From NCBI RefSeq assembly GCF_947503415.1, contig NZ_CANNDS010000004.1, positions 310,001-374,000 of the forward strand: a stretch of DNA of 64,000 nt, given 5' to 3'. Origin of the DNA: an uncultured Tateyamaria sp. (GTDB lineage Bacteria; Pseudomonadota; Alphaproteobacteria; Rhodobacterales; Rhodobacteraceae). This document shows, in pieces, positions 44,434 to 53,260 of this stretch (the first letter of the stretch is position 1; the number at the start of each line of letters is the position of its first letter). The notes under the pieces were generated by a model. That model saw only the letters and a list, made by a program, of their open reading frames with translations, searched no databases and was not told where the DNA came from. A program made the translations under genes and the position numbers.

Positions 44434-44808
44434 ATGGCCAAATCAACCGACACCAAGCGTCCACCCGATGCCACCGGCACGATGATCGACGCCATGGCCA
44501 ACTGGCAAGCGGCAAGCTTGGGCGCGCTGAACTGGTTCGGAGCGCCGACAATTGAACGCATGAGCGACATGGGTGCGGAGTGGATGACTTTCGTGGCCGA
44601 GCGGGTGCGCGAGGATGTGGCGCTGCAGCATTCGCTTCTGCATGCCAAGACACCGGCGGACGTGCAGCATGTGCAAATGACGTTCCTTCAGAATGCGCTG
44701 GATCAGTATTCGGCTGAGACGGGCAAGATGATCGAACTCAGCTCAAGACTGTTCGAGGCGTCGGAAGACGACAGCGACGATGACCTGGCGGACAATGTAA
44801 ACGTCTGA
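44434..44808 (+). CDS. Phasin-like protein
   Basis: 124 aa, helical, cytosolic. ANWQAASLGALNWFGAPTIERM and WMTFVAERVREDVALQHSLL fit the phasin_2 family, small amphipathic proteins that coat polyhydroxyalkanoate granules; the acidic C-terminus SEDDSDDDLADNV is unremarkable. No PHA genes are in the window, so the role is inferred. A strong GGAGGAG site precedes ATG 44434, and TACTATA upstream may be the -10. Confidence 0.72.
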   Translation: MAKSTDTKRPPDATGTMIDAMANWQAASLGALNWFGAPTIERMSDMGAEWMTFVAERVREDVALQHSLLHAKTPADVQHVQMTFLQNALDQYSAETGKMIELSSRLFEASEDDSDDDLADNVNV

Positions 44809-44838
44809 GATCGGCCCAGCCCCGCTATGTGAACAGGA

Positions 44839-44865
44839 AAGGGCGCCGCAAACGCAGGCGCCCTT
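44839..44865. terminator. Bidirectional terminator, phasin / infC
   Basis: Perfect 9-bp stem AAGGGCGCC / GGCGCCCTT with a 9-nt loop between the convergent phasin-like and infC genes. The T-runs are short. Confidence 0.6.
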
Positions 44866-44890
44866 CGTCATTCCGTATTGTGCTGCGTAC

Positions 44891-45439
44891 TCACTTCTGC
44901 GGAAGCGGTCCGATCAGCATGACCATCTGGCGGCCTTCCATCTTAGGAAAGTTTTCGACCTTGCCATGGTCCTTGGTGTCGTCGGCCACCCGTTCCAGCA
45001 ACTCGCGACCAAGGTTCTGGTGCGCCATCTCGCGGCCACGAAAGCGCAGGGTCACCTTCACCTTGTCGCCATTCTCAAGGAACTTGAAGACGTTGCGCAT
45101 CTTGACGTCATAGTCGTTGATGTCCGTATTCGGACGGAACTTGACCTCTTTGATCTCGATGATCTTCTGTTTCTTGCGGGCTTCGCTCTCGCGCTTTTGC
45201 TGTTCATATTTGAACTTGCCGAAATCCATGATCTTGCACACGGGCGGGCTGGCATTGGGCGAGATTTCGACCAGGTCCAGGCCCGCATCGTCGGCCATAT
45301 CCATGGCGCGGGCGGGGGTGACAACACCGACATTTTCGCCGTCGGCGCCAATCAGGCGGATTTCATTTGCACGGATCTTGTCGTTGACGCGCGGGCCGGT
45401 GTCTCTCTGGGGCGGCGCGTTGTGGGGTCTGCGAGCGAT
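44891..45439 (-). CDS. infC: Translation initiation factor IF-3, with ATC start
   Basis: Binds the 30S subunit, prevents 50S joining and checks the initiation codon. An ATG-initiated frame (from 45304) would lack the N-terminal domain. Reading back in frame gives [20 protein letters not shown] immediately after an ATC at 45439, which has AAAGGA 8 bases before it. That gives 182 aa, the expected length, with the linker and C-terminal domain intact ([39 protein letters not shown]). Rare AUU/AUC starts are the classical basis of infC autoregulation. Confidence 0.94.
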   Translation of the reverse strand: MARRPHNAPPQRDTGPRVNDKIRANEIRLIGADGENVGVVTPARAMDMADDAGLDLVEISPNASPPVCKIMDFGKFKYEQQKRESEARKKQKIIEIKEVKFRPNTDINDYDVKMRNVFKFLENGDKVKVTLRFRGREMAHQNLGRELLERVADDTKDHGKVENFPKMEGRQMVMLIGPLPQK

Positions 45440-45453
45440 GGTGGTCGTCCTTT
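45437..45453 (-). promoter_or_regulatory. infC: Ribosome site and rare ATC start codon of infC
   Basis: AAAGGA (45453-45448), an 8-base spacer, then ATC (45439-45437). No ATG, GTG or TTG lies in frame at this place. This supports the non-canonical start that makes the factor discriminate against its own message. Confidence 0.8.
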
Positions 45454-45642
45454 GATCGTTCCAAAATTATGAGGGCAGAAGGTAGCCTTTGGTCCGGTTT
45501 TCTTCAACCCCGTGAATCGGCCATCCTGCGCCGAAAACTGCGAATTTCCCCCTTGAACCTTTCTTTCTTGCCGCGCATCTGACACGCGGAACCAAAGTTG
45601 CGGCCCGGGGGTTGATCGCAACGACAGCAAAAGGACGTGTTT

Positions 45643-46677
45643 ATGAAAAATCTGATTTGGATCGTTGTGGCGGTCGTGATCGCGGGCGGGGCCTATCTGC
45701 TCTATTCCGGTCAGACGCCGCAAGAGGCCATCACCGAGGCCGCTGACGCCGTCAACGCGCCGGAAGCGCTGGAAAGCGCCAGCGACGCTGTGGGCGATGC
45801 GGTCGACGTCACCGAAGAGGTTGTAACCGACGCCGCCGAAGCTGCCGCAGACGCAGGCGAAGCGGCCGTGGAAGCCGTCGAAGGTGCTGCAGACGCAGTC
45901 GCTGACACCGCCGAGCAAGTGGTTGATGGCGCCGCTGATGCCGTCAGCGACGCTGTCGATGGCGTTCAATCGCTGGCCGAGGATGCAACCGACGCTGCAG
46001 GTGACGCGGTAGATGCCGCAACCGGCACGGCAAACGATGCCGCAGATGCAGTGACGGACGCCACGGACGATGCCGTAGATGCAGCAACGGACACGGCCTC
46101 TGACGCTGCGGACGCCGCGACAGAAACAGCCACAGATGCCGCCGACGCGACAGCCGAGGCTGCTTCGGATGCCGCAGACGCCACCACCGACGCTGCCGAA
46201 GCGACGGCGGACGCCGCAACTGACGCCGCAGATGCAACAGCAGACGCCGCAACAGATGCAGCCGAAGCCACCACCGAAGCGGTGGACGCCGCCACCGACA
46301 CTGCGGACGCAGCGACGGACGCCGCCTCAGATGCGGGCGACGCCGCAGCAGACACAGCCACCGAAGCCGCCGACAGCGCGGCCGAAGCGACAGACGCGAC
46401 AACCGAAGCCACCGACACCACAGCAGCCGATGCCGTGGATGAAGCCGCCGAAACTGCCGCCGAAGGTACAGAAGAGGCCACAGATGCAGGTGGCGTTGCC
46501 GACCTGCTGACCGTCGATGGGTTCGACTTCGACAAGGTGTCCGAGATGATCGACAATTCCGAAGCGCTGAGCGTTGTGCAGAAAACCACGCTCAAAGCGG
46601 GGATCGAGCAAGCCCAGAACAACCCCGAAGTACTTTCGGGTCTGCTGGACCAACTGAAATCGGCGATGGGCCTCTGA
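45643..46677 (+). CDS. Membrane-anchored Ala/Asp/Thr-rich repeat protein
   Basis: 344 aa. A short N-terminal membrane anchor (WIVVAVVIAGGAYLLYSG) is followed by about 255 residues of low-complexity repeats built from units like DAAD, ATDAAEA, TADAATD, and dominated by Ala, Asp, Thr and Glu. A compact C-terminal domain of about 60 residues (LLTVDGFDFDKVSEMIDNSE and on) has a normal composition. The repeat would form a long amphipathic helix or coil in the periplasm, and has an LEA-like look. No known family; strong terminator downstream. It is next to, but not with, infC. Confidence 0.8.
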   Translation: MKNLIWIVVAVVIAGGAYLLYSGQTPQEAITEAADAVNAPEALESASDAVGDAVDVTEEVVTDAAEAAADAGEAAVEAVEGAADAVADTAEQVVDGAADAVSDAVDGVQSLAEDATDAAGDAVDAATGTANDAADAVTDATDDAVDAATDTASDAADAATETATDAADATAEAASDAADATTDAAEATADAATDAADATADAATDAAEATTEAVDAATDTADAATDAASDAGDAAADTATEAADSAAEATDATTEATDTTAADAVDEAAETAAEGTEEATDAGGVADLLTVDGFDFDKVSEMIDNSEALSVVQKTTLKAGIEQAQNNPEVLSGLLDQLKSAMGL

Positions 46678-46700
46678 TCCATCCGCTTTTTTTGACGACG

Positions 46701-46736
46701 AAGCCGCGCCCCGATCACCGTGGGCGCGGCTTTTTT
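46701..46736 (+). terminator. Rho-independent terminator after the repeat protein
   Basis: An 11-bp perfect stem AAGCCGCGCCC / GGGCGCGGCTT followed by a T-run. It is 23 bases after the stop. The next ~195 bases up to the LysE gene hold no gene I can support. Confidence 0.88.
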
Positions 46737-46933
46737 GTGATCGCTGGGTCTTGCCGCGCGGTTCAACAGGGGGTGTAAAAGGGACAACTACTGAAAGTCA
46801 GGATTGAGCCCAGAGTACCGGATGCTGCGTCCTGCACCAATGTCGGCATAGGCAGCAGGGTGCGGGAACGAGGTTGATCCGGTGGGATCGGTCGCGGATA
46901 GTGACGATGTAGCCAGTTAGACGGAATGGACCT

Positions 46934-47572
46934 ATGGAAGCTCTCATAATCGCCTTGCCAGGCATCCTTATCGCATACGGCGTTTTCGTGATGGGCATGT
47001 TCAGTCCTGGCCCCAATATTCTATCGATCATGGGTACTTCGATGGGCGTCGGACGAGATGCCGGTAAATCCTTGGCTTTGGGCATAGCATCAGGTTCTTT
47101 GATCTGGGGTTTGCTCGCTTGGGGCGGTCTGACAACCGTTTTGGTCGCTTACGCCTCACTCATGACCATCATCAAAATTGCTGGCGCTGCTTACTTGCTC
47201 TGGCTGGCTTTCAAATCCTTCAGATCAGCAATGTCGCAGCGCGATCTCACAGCCAAGGCTCTTTCGCTGAATGGGGGTGCCAGCGCCTACTATCGCCGGG
47301 GCCTACTCATCCAAATGACCAATCCAAAGGCCGCGCTGACTTGGACCGCGACGATTTCGCTTGGTTTATCTCCCGACTCTCCATGGTGGATTGGCGGCAT
47401 AATCGTGTTGGGCACAGGCTTCATTTCGTTCGGCGGCCACATGGCATACGCACTCGCCTTCTCAACTAAACCCATGGTGGCAGGTTTCACGAGAGCCCGG
47501 CGGTGGATCGAGACAGGGTTAGGGATGTTTTTCTGCTTTGCGAGCTACAAGTTGGTGACAACTAGAGCTTAG
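46934..47572 (+). CDS. LysE/RhtB family amino-acid exporter
   Basis: 212 aa inner-membrane exporter with about six hydrophobic segments. The family N-terminus is FVMGMFSPGPNILSIMGTSM (residues about 14-33), followed by GRDAGKSLALGIASGSLIWG and a positive YRRGLLIQMTNPKAALTW segment near residue 117. Substrate unknown. The gene and the sequence around it have a lower GC and different codon use from the neighbours, and about 250 and 174 bases of unannotated sequence flank it, which suggests a transferred insert. Confidence 0.88.
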   Translation: MEALIIALPGILIAYGVFVMGMFSPGPNILSIMGTSMGVGRDAGKSLALGIASGSLIWGLLAWGGLTTVLVAYASLMTIIKIAGAAYLLWLAFKSFRSAMSQRDLTAKALSLNGGASAYYRRGLLIQMTNPKAALTWTATISLGLSPDSPWWIGGIIVLGTGFISFGGHMAYALAFSTKPMVAGFTRARRWIETGLGMFFCFASYKLVTTRA

Positions 47573-47746
47573 GGTCAGCGACACGGAATATGCTGGACTG
47601 AGTTTGCCGAACCAAACATTCGCTTAGCGGCAGCAAAAGTCAGCTAATCCCGCAAAGCGGACACAGCGATCACGCCTTCAGCCGGACAAATAAGTCGTCA
47701 CGGCGCAGCGCGCGCCTTCGTTCTTGCCCGGACTGACTTGAGTGGG

Positions 47747-48598
47747 CTAGTCCAGAAACGCTTTTTCCACCACGTAATGCGCGGGCTTGGAATTGGCACC
47801 TTCCTCCAGCCCGTATTCCTCGAACATCTCCTTGAGTTCGAGGTTGAAGGCCAGGTTGCCGCAGATCATCGCCCGATCACTCTCGGGGTTCAGCGGCTCG
47901 ACCCCCAGATCGGCAAAGGCCTCGCCCGATTTCATCAAATCGGTGATGCGGCCCATCTTCGGGCTCTCTTCGCGGGTGGTGGTGGGGTAATACTTGATCT
48001 TCTTCCAGAACCCTTCACCGATCACCTCGTTCAACAACTCGTCGCTCTTGAGGCTTTCGATCAGATCGCGGCCATAGGTCAACTCACCCACTTCACGGCA
48101 GGTATGGGTGATGATGATCTCGTCATAATCCTCATAGGTCTGCGGCTCGCGCAGAAGGCTCGCGAACGGCGCAAAGCCGGTTCCCGTCGCAAAAAACCAG
48201 ATGCGCTTGCCCGGCAGCAGCGCGTCATGGACCAGCGTGCCCACAGGCTTGGGACGCAGGATGATCTCGTCGCCGGGCTGGATGTGCTGCAATTTCGACG
48301 TGAGCGGACCGTCCTGCACCTTGATGGAGTAGAACTCCAGTTCCTCGTCCCAGCTTGGCGACGCGATGGAGTAGGCGCGCAGCAGCGGCTTCTGCTTGCC
48401 TGTCTCGGGATGCGGATCGCCCATCAGGCCGATCATCACAAACTCACCCGACCGGAAGCGCAAGGACGCAGGCCGCGTGCAGCGGAAGCGGAACAGGCGA
48501 TCCGTATAATGCTCGATCTCGGTCACGGTTTGCGCATCGGGCAGGGTGGGGGTCGCTTTTACGGCGGTTGTCTCGTTCACGGGTGTTTGCTCGGTCAT
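47747..48598 (-). CDS. fpr: Ferredoxin/flavodoxin-NADP+ reductase
   Basis: 283 aa FAD enzyme moving electrons between NADPH and ferredoxin. It has RFRSGEFVMIGLM, the FAD motif RAYSIASPSWDEELEFYSIK (about residues 74-93), the NADP motif FFATGTGFAPFASLLREP, THTCREVGELTY and the C-terminal GLEEGANSKPAHYVVEKAF. The gene ends a minus-strand series with the cys genes, 111 bases after DUF934. It may feed CysI, though it also serves general redox needs. Confidence 0.93.
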   Translation of the reverse strand: MTEQTPVNETTAVKATPTLPDAQTVTEIEHYTDRLFRFRCTRPASLRFRSGEFVMIGLMGDPHPETGKQKPLLRAYSIASPSWDEELEFYSIKVQDGPLTSKLQHIQPGDEIILRPKPVGTLVHDALLPGKRIWFFATGTGFAPFASLLREPQTYEDYDEIIITHTCREVGELTYGRDLIESLKSDELLNEVIGEGFWKKIKYYPTTTREESPKMGRITDLMKSGEAFADLGVEPLNPESDRAMICGNLAFNLELKEMFEEYGLEEGANSKPAHYVVEKAFLD

Positions 48599-48709
48599 GA
48601 ATATGTCAACGCAGGCTTACACCTGCGCCTCTCCATTTGGGAAGGATTTTGTGGTTTGGTAAGGGCGCGAAAGGTCGCGCGCCTTGATCTAGGTCAGTGG
48701 ATGGCGCGC

Positions 48710-49120
48710 TCAGTGATTGGAGTTTCCACGCAGCCGCGCCTGATAATCATGGCTCTGCCAATCGCTGCGGAACTGCCACTGATCCTCGGGCTGACGGGCG
48801 GCCAGTGCCTGGCTGATCTCGACCTCATCAAAGCCGGACCGCCGCGCCATGGCATACTGATCCGAGATCACATGCCCCTTGGCCCGCAATCGCCCCTGAA
48901 ACCCACGCAGGCGCAGCATCCGCGCAATGGTGAACCCACGGCCATCGGCGAAGCTGGGGAAATCCACGCGGATGATGTCGGCGTTCAGCGGGATCTGGTC
49001 GGGGTCCGCGTCGCTCGGCACATCCAGTGCGGCTGCATCATTCGCCGCTTCCCCCAGAGGGGCATAACCCCGGTCCCAAGTGTCCGGGCCAAAGCCCTGA
49101 TCGGTCACAACAATTGTCAT
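48710..49120 (-). CDS. DUF934 family protein (sulfate assimilation cluster)
   Basis: 136 aa. DUF934 proteins are regularly encoded directly after cysH and cysI and are thought to be accessory to sulfite or APS reduction; the biochemical role is not settled. Visible family features are IRVDFPSFADGRGFTIARML and GRLRAKGHVISDQYAMARRSGFDEVEI. It overlaps cysH by 4 bases (ATGA), confirming co-translation. Confidence 0.9.
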   Translation of the reverse strand: MTIVVTDQGFGPDTWDRGYAPLGEAANDAAALDVPSDADPDQIPLNADIIRVDFPSFADGRGFTIARMLRLRGFQGRLRAKGHVISDQYAMARRSGFDEVEISQALAARQPEDQWQFRSDWQSHDYQARLRGNSNH

Positions 49121-49815
49121 GTGTCTTGTCCTGCTCTCACGAGTTTTCCATCAACGAAGTGGATCCCACATTCGTCCTTGTCCTGATCCCGCCAGCGCCC
49201 CGCGCGCGGGTCTTCTCCGTCCGCCACCTTGGACGTGCAGGGCGCGCATCCAATGCTGGGATACCCTTGGGCCACCAGCGGGTGCCGGGGCAGGCGGTTC
49301 TCTTCCATGTATTCGGTGATGTCCGCGCGCGACCAGCGCGCCAGCGGGTTCACCTTGATCTTGCCCGTGGCGTCCTCGACCTCGAAAAACTCAAGGTCGG
49401 CGCGTGTTCCGGACTGATACCGTTTGCGCCCCGTGATCCAGCCGCTGTGACCTTCCAGCGCGCGGCGCAGCGGCGCGACTTTACGCAGCGCACAGCAGGC
49501 ATCGACATTGCGCCGGTGCAGGCTCCGGCTGGGGTCTCGCGCCTCTGCATCGTCTGCGCGGATGATGCGGACATTGCTGAGGCGCAGCCGTTCCGCCAAC
49601 TCCAGCTGGTAGACCAGCGTTTCGGCAAAGAGCATCTCCGTGTCGATGAATATCACCGGCACGTCCCGTTTCACCATTGCTGCGAGGTGCAGCAGCACCA
49701 CCGATTCCGCGCCAAAGCTGGACACAAGTGCTGCGTCCGGCACAGCCTCAAAAGCGGCCCGTAGCACGTCCGTGGCACCGTGATGGGTCAGTTGCGCATT
49801 CAGCGCGCTGACCAT
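49117..49815 (-). CDS. cysH: Phosphoadenylyl/adenylyl-sulfate reductase
   Basis: Reduces activated sulfate to sulfite, using thioredoxin. 232 aa from ATG 49815; LVSSFGAESVVLLHLAAM and VIFIDTEMLFAETLVYQ form the substrate fold. The CC (DACCALRK) and CxxC (GCAPCTSK) motifs that bind a [4Fe-4S] cluster are present, so the preferred substrate is probably APS rather than PAPS. The frame is open to an ATG at 49875, but those 20 codons coincide with a dispersed repeat element, so the shorter start is preferred. DUF934 overlaps the 3' end. Confidence 0.92.
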   Translation of the reverse strand: MVSALNAQLTHHGATDVLRAAFEAVPDAALVSSFGAESVVLLHLAAMVKRDVPVIFIDTEMLFAETLVYQLELAERLRLSNVRIIRADDAEARDPSRSLHRRNVDACCALRKVAPLRRALEGHSGWITGRKRYQSGTRADLEFFEVEDATGKIKVNPLARWSRADITEYMEENRLPRHPLVAQGYPSIGCAPCTSKVADGEDPRAGRWRDQDKDECGIHFVDGKLVRAGQDT

Positions 49816-49841
49816 CACGGAGGCCTCGGGGCGGGCGAGCC

Positions 49842-49872
49842 CTCCGGGGGGAGTTTTTCGGGCAAGATGAAG
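49842..49872. repeat. Dispersed repeat ending GGCAAGATGAAG, copy 2
   Basis: Between cysI and cysH, in the opposite sense to the genes: GAGTTTTTCGGGCAAGATGAAG-type sequence after a GGGGGG tract. Shares about 18 of 20 positions with the copy at 42223-42253. It overlaps the upstream part of the cysH reading frame. Confidence 0.6.
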
Positions 49873-49881
49873 CATGGGATA

Positions 49882-51546
49882 TTACTCCGCTGCGACCTTA
49901 GTTTCGGGGTAAAGCGCTGCCTTGAAGGGGCCAAGGCCCGTGCGGCGGTAGGTGTCGATGAACGCCTCACCCTCGTCCGTGCGCAGATCCAGATAGGTGT
50001 CGACGATCCGCTCGATGGCCGGCACGACCTCGTCCGCCGAGAAGCCGGGGCCCACCCGGTCGCCCACGGCCGCCGTTTCAGTGTGATCGCCGCCCAGCGT
50101 GATCTGGTAGTTCTCCACACCCGCCCGGTCGAGGCCGAGGATGCCGATATGGCCCACATGGTGGTGTCCGCAGGCGTTGATGCAGCCCGAGATCTTGATC
50201 TTCAGCTGGCCGATATCGTGCTCGCGCTTGAGGTCGTTAAATGCCGTTGCAATCTCTTGCGCAATCGGGATCGACCGGGCGGTCGCCAGCGCGCAGTAGT
50301 CCATGCCAGGGCAAGCGATGATGTCGCTGATCAGGCCAATGTTGGCGGTCGCCAGCCCTTCAGCCTGCAGGGCCGAATAGATCGACGGCAGCGACGCCTT
50401 GTGCACATGCGGCAGGATCACGTTCTGCTCGTGGCTGATGCGGATCTCGTCATAGCCGTAGGTCTCGGCCAGGTTCGCAATCAGGCGCATCTGCGCAGCC
50501 GACGCATCACCCGGCGTTGCCCCGTGTTTCTTCAGGCTGATGGTGACGATGGCGTGGTCCGCATCGCGGTGCTCGGTCACATTGGTGTCGGTCCAGGCGC
50601 GGAAGGCGGGGTAGGTCTCCAGCGCGCGGGTGTAGGGGGCCGTGTCCGCCTGCACGAACGCGGGTGGGGCAAAGTGGCCTTCGATCTCGCGCAGCATCTG
50701 TACATCCACACCCGAAAACGCCTCGCGCGTCTCGACAAAACGGTCCTCGACCAGGCGGCGGATTTCGTCGATGCCGTGCTCGTGCACCGTGATCTTGATC
50801 CGCGCCTTGTACTTGTTGTCGCGCCGCCCGATCTGGTTCCATACGCTGACAACGGCTTCAAGGTAGGGCAGCAGGTCCGCTTCGGGCAGGAAGTCGTTGA
50901 TCACCTTGCCAATCATGGGTGTCCGACCAAGGCCGCCACCGACGATGATCTCATAGCCCTTGGCACCATCCCGCTCGACCATGCGGATGCCGATGTCATG
51001 CGCCTTCGTTACCGCACGGTCATTCGGGGACCCGGTAATCGCAATCTTGAACTTGCGCGGCATGAACTGGAATTCCGGGTGATCCGTGGACCACTGGCGC
51101 AGCAATTCAGCCACCGGGCGCGGATCGGCAATCTCGTCCGCCGCAGCCCCCGCAAAATGGTCTGCCGTCACGTTGCGGATCGTGTTGCCGGAGGTCTGGA
51201 TGGCGTGCATCCCCGCCTCGGCCAGCGCGTCCAGCATATCGGGCACGTCTTTCAACGCAGGCCAGTTGTACTGGATGTTCTGGCGCGTGGTGAAGTGGCC
51301 ATAGCCCTTGTCCCACCGCTCTGCGATGTCGGCCAGCTTGCGCATCTTGGCACCAGACAGCGTGCCATAGGGGATCGCCACGCGCAGCATATAGGCGTGC
51401 AATTGCAGGTACAGGCCGTTCATCAGGCGCAACGGCTTGAACTCGTCCTCGGTCAACGCGCCGGAGATGCGGCGTTCTACCTGCTGACGGAACTGCGCGT
51501 TCCGCTCGGCCAGAAAGGCGGTGTCGAACTCGGAATAGCTGTACAT
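49882..51546 (-). CDS. cysI: Sulfite/nitrite reductase hemoprotein, siroheme-[4Fe-4S]
   Basis: Six-electron reduction of sulfite to sulfide (probably) with a siroheme-iron-sulfur centre. 554 aa. N-terminal repeat RLMNGLYLQLHAYMLRVAIPYG; HFTTRQNIQYNW near residue 86; the cluster/siroheme cysteines ACPGMDYC ... GCINACGHHHVG at about 412-460. It lacks the flavoprotein CysJ partner, so electrons likely come from ferredoxin via Fpr nearby. The ATG at 51546 overlaps the DUF2849 stop by one base; GTG 51549 is an alternative. Confidence 0.94.
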   Translation of the reverse strand: MYSYSEFDTAFLAERNAQFRQQVERRISGALTEDEFKPLRLMNGLYLQLHAYMLRVAIPYGTLSGAKMRKLADIAERWDKGYGHFTTRQNIQYNWPALKDVPDMLDALAEAGMHAIQTSGNTIRNVTADHFAGAAADEIADPRPVAELLRQWSTDHPEFQFMPRKFKIAITGSPNDRAVTKAHDIGIRMVERDGAKGYEIIVGGGLGRTPMIGKVINDFLPEADLLPYLEAVVSVWNQIGRRDNKYKARIKITVHEHGIDEIRRLVEDRFVETREAFSGVDVQMLREIEGHFAPPAFVQADTAPYTRALETYPAFRAWTDTNVTEHRDADHAIVTISLKKHGATPGDASAAQMRLIANLAETYGYDEIRISHEQNVILPHVHKASLPSIYSALQAEGLATANIGLISDIIACPGMDYCALATARSIPIAQEIATAFNDLKREHDIGQLKIKISGCINACGHHHVGHIGILGLDRAGVENYQITLGGDHTETAAVGDRVGPGFSADEVVPAIERIVDTYLDLRTDEGEAFIDTYRRTGLGPFKAALYPETKVAAE

Positions 51547-51845
51547 CACACATGCTCCACTTGCTTGCCATGGGCGTAGTTGGAAGGCCCCGTCGCGCGG
51601 AAGTCCTCGCGGAAATGGGTGGGCGCGGGCACGCCATCGGTCACGGTCACATCGGCCAGATAGGCGCCCACAACTTCGTCTGTTTGTTGCGAGGCTTCGA
51701 TCAGGCGCAGGTCGGCATCGGCCTCGTCGGTCAGCACTTCGGCCTCATCCAGCCGCCGTGTCCAGCCGGTTGCGGTTTGATAGATCACGTCGCCGGCCAG
51801 AAGGTGATTGGCGGTGACAACTTTGGGTGTGAACGCCTTGGGCAT
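51546..51845 (-). CDS. DUF2849 family protein (sulfite-reduction cluster)
   Basis: 99 aa protein of unknown function, found between cysG and cysI in this order. It shows VVTANHLLAGDVIYQTATGW, a short beta-rich fold, and acidic AEVLTDEADADLRL. Overlaps both neighbours by one base (TGATG). It is therefore part of the cys transcript; an accessory role in siroheme or sulfite metabolism is inferred from position only. Confidence 0.88.
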   Translation of the reverse strand: MPKAFTPKVVTANHLLAGDVIYQTATGWTRRLDEAEVLTDEADADLRLIEASQQTDEVVGAYLADVTVTDGVPAPTHFREDFRATGPSNYAHGKQVEHV

Positions 51846-53260
51846 CAGTGCGCCTCCTGAATTTGGTCGTGCATGTGGGGCATTGGGATCTCGGGAAGGG
51901 CGGCCAGTGCGGCACGGGGTGCAAGGCCAATGAAGGTCAGGGCAGGGCCGCCAAGACCGGCCTCGGTCAAGGTCGGCTCCATCTCGGCCACGGTGGTGGA
52001 CAGAACCTGCTGATCCGCGCGGCTGGCGTTTTCGACAAAGGTCACGGGCGTCGCCGGATCAATGCCGTGCATCATCAGGCGGCCTTGGATGAAACGGGCG
52101 GATTTCTTGCCCATGTAGATGGCAGCGACCTCGCCGGGCTGCGCCAGCGCCTTCCAGTCGTGATCGGCAAAGCCGCGCGTGTCGTGACCGGTCAGGAAGC
52201 GCACGGAAGAGTTCCGGCCTCGGCGCGTCAGCGATTGACCAATCGACGCCACAGCGGCAGAGGCCGCCGTGATGCCCGGCACGATGTGATAGTCCAAGCC
52301 CGCCTCGGTCACAGCCTCGATTTCCTCATCCAGACGGCCAAAGACGGTGGCATCGCCGGATTTCAAACGCACCACTTGCGCGCCTTTCAACCCATGTTCC
52401 ACGATCAGGTCATTGATGGTCTCTTGCGGGGTCGAGGGGCCAAAGGCCTCCTTGCCCACATCAATCATGGTCGCCTCGCGGCGCGCCAGTTCCAGAATTT
52501 CCTTGGAAATCAGGCGGTCAAAGATCACCACATCCGCCTCATCCAACGCCTTGCGGGCTTTCAGGGTCAGCAGTTCCGGATCGCCAGGACCCGCGCCGAC
52601 AAAGGCCACATGACCCTTGCGCGTGTCCTTCATCAAGTGATCGGCCAGCAGGTCATCCAGGGCGGGCTGAATGGCGCCTTCGCCTGCAGCAAACGCCGTG
52701 GGACCGGCATTGAAATAGTAATCGCGCCAGAAATCGCGGCGCGCGCGGCCAAAGGGCAGGGCATCGGCGGCCTTGCGGAAGGCCTTGCCGATGCGGGCCA
52801 GCGTGCCCAGCGACGTTGGCAGGCGTTCTTCCAGATCGGCCTTGATGGCGCGGGCCAGCACAGGTGCTGCCCCTTCGGTGCCGATAGCAACGGTGACAGG
52901 ATCGCGGTCCACGATGGCGGGGGTGATGAACTGGCTGTCGGCCAGATTGTCGACGATATTGACCAGCGCGCCGTCCGCATGGGCGATGGCGGCGGTGCGC
53001 TTATCCTCTGCCGCATCCTCGTCGGCGGCATAGAACAGGGCGGCGCACATCGCATCGCCCGGCTCCATCGCCCGTTCGATCAGGCGCAGCTTGCCACTCT
53101 CGGCCCATGCCTTGATCTGGTCATCAGCGGCTGACGCAAAGACAGAGATATGTGCCGTTGTCTTCATCAGCAGCCGCAGCTTCGCCAGCGCCGCATCGCC
53201 ACCGCCCGACAGCACGATCCGCCGTCCTTCGGTGTTCAGGAAGATGGGGAAATGGTTCAT
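51845..53260 (-). CDS. cysG: Siroheme synthase: precorrin-2 dehydrogenase/ferrochelatase plus uroporphyrinogen-III methyltransferase
   Basis: 471 aa fused enzyme producing siroheme for CysI. Residues 1-205 form the dehydrogenase/chelatase part (RRIVLSGGGDAALAKLRLL, ALVNIVDNLADSQFITPAIV, VTVAIGTEGAAPVLAR); from about residue 215 the SUMT part: VAFVGAGPGDPELLTLKARK, DVVIFDRLIS, VVRLKSGDATVFGRLDEE and PGITAASAAVASIG. It heads the minus-strand cys transcript and is divergent from the Lrp-type regulator, which probably controls it. Confidence 0.94.
   Translation of the reverse strand: MNHFPIFLNTEGRRIVLSGGGDAALAKLRLLMKTTAHISVFASAADDQIKAWAESGKLRLIERAMEPGDAMCAALFYAADEDAAEDKRTAAIAHADGALVNIVDNLADSQFITPAIVDRDPVTVAIGTEGAAPVLARAIKADLEERLPTSLGTLARIGKAFRKAADALPFGRARRDFWRDYYFNAGPTAFAAGEGAIQPALDDLLADHLMKDTRKGHVAFVGAGPGDPELLTLKARKALDEADVVIFDRLISKEILELARREATMIDVGKEAFGPSTPQETINDLIVEHGLKGAQVVRLKSGDATVFGRLDEEIEAVTEAGLDYHIVPGITAASAAVASIGQSLTRRGRNSSVRFLTGHDTRGFADHDWKALAQPGEVAAIYMGKKSARFIQGRLMMHGIDPATPVTFVENASRADQQVLSTTVAEMEPTLTEAGLGGPALTFIGLAPRAALAALPEIPMPHMHDQIQEAH

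Noticed and set aside
46079..46510. CRISPR-like short repeats
   Set aside because: The repeats are codon-level imperfect Ala/Asp/Thr units in one open frame, without constant repeats and unique spacers.
45966..46787. Ala/Ser/Val-rich minus-strand frame over the repeat protein
   Set aside because: It is the reverse reading of the repeats; the plus frame has an anchor, a folded C-terminus, a ribosome site and a terminator.
49780..51579. 599-codon plus-strand frame over cysI
   Set aside because: Antisense shadow of cysI, whose siroheme and cluster motifs are all intact.
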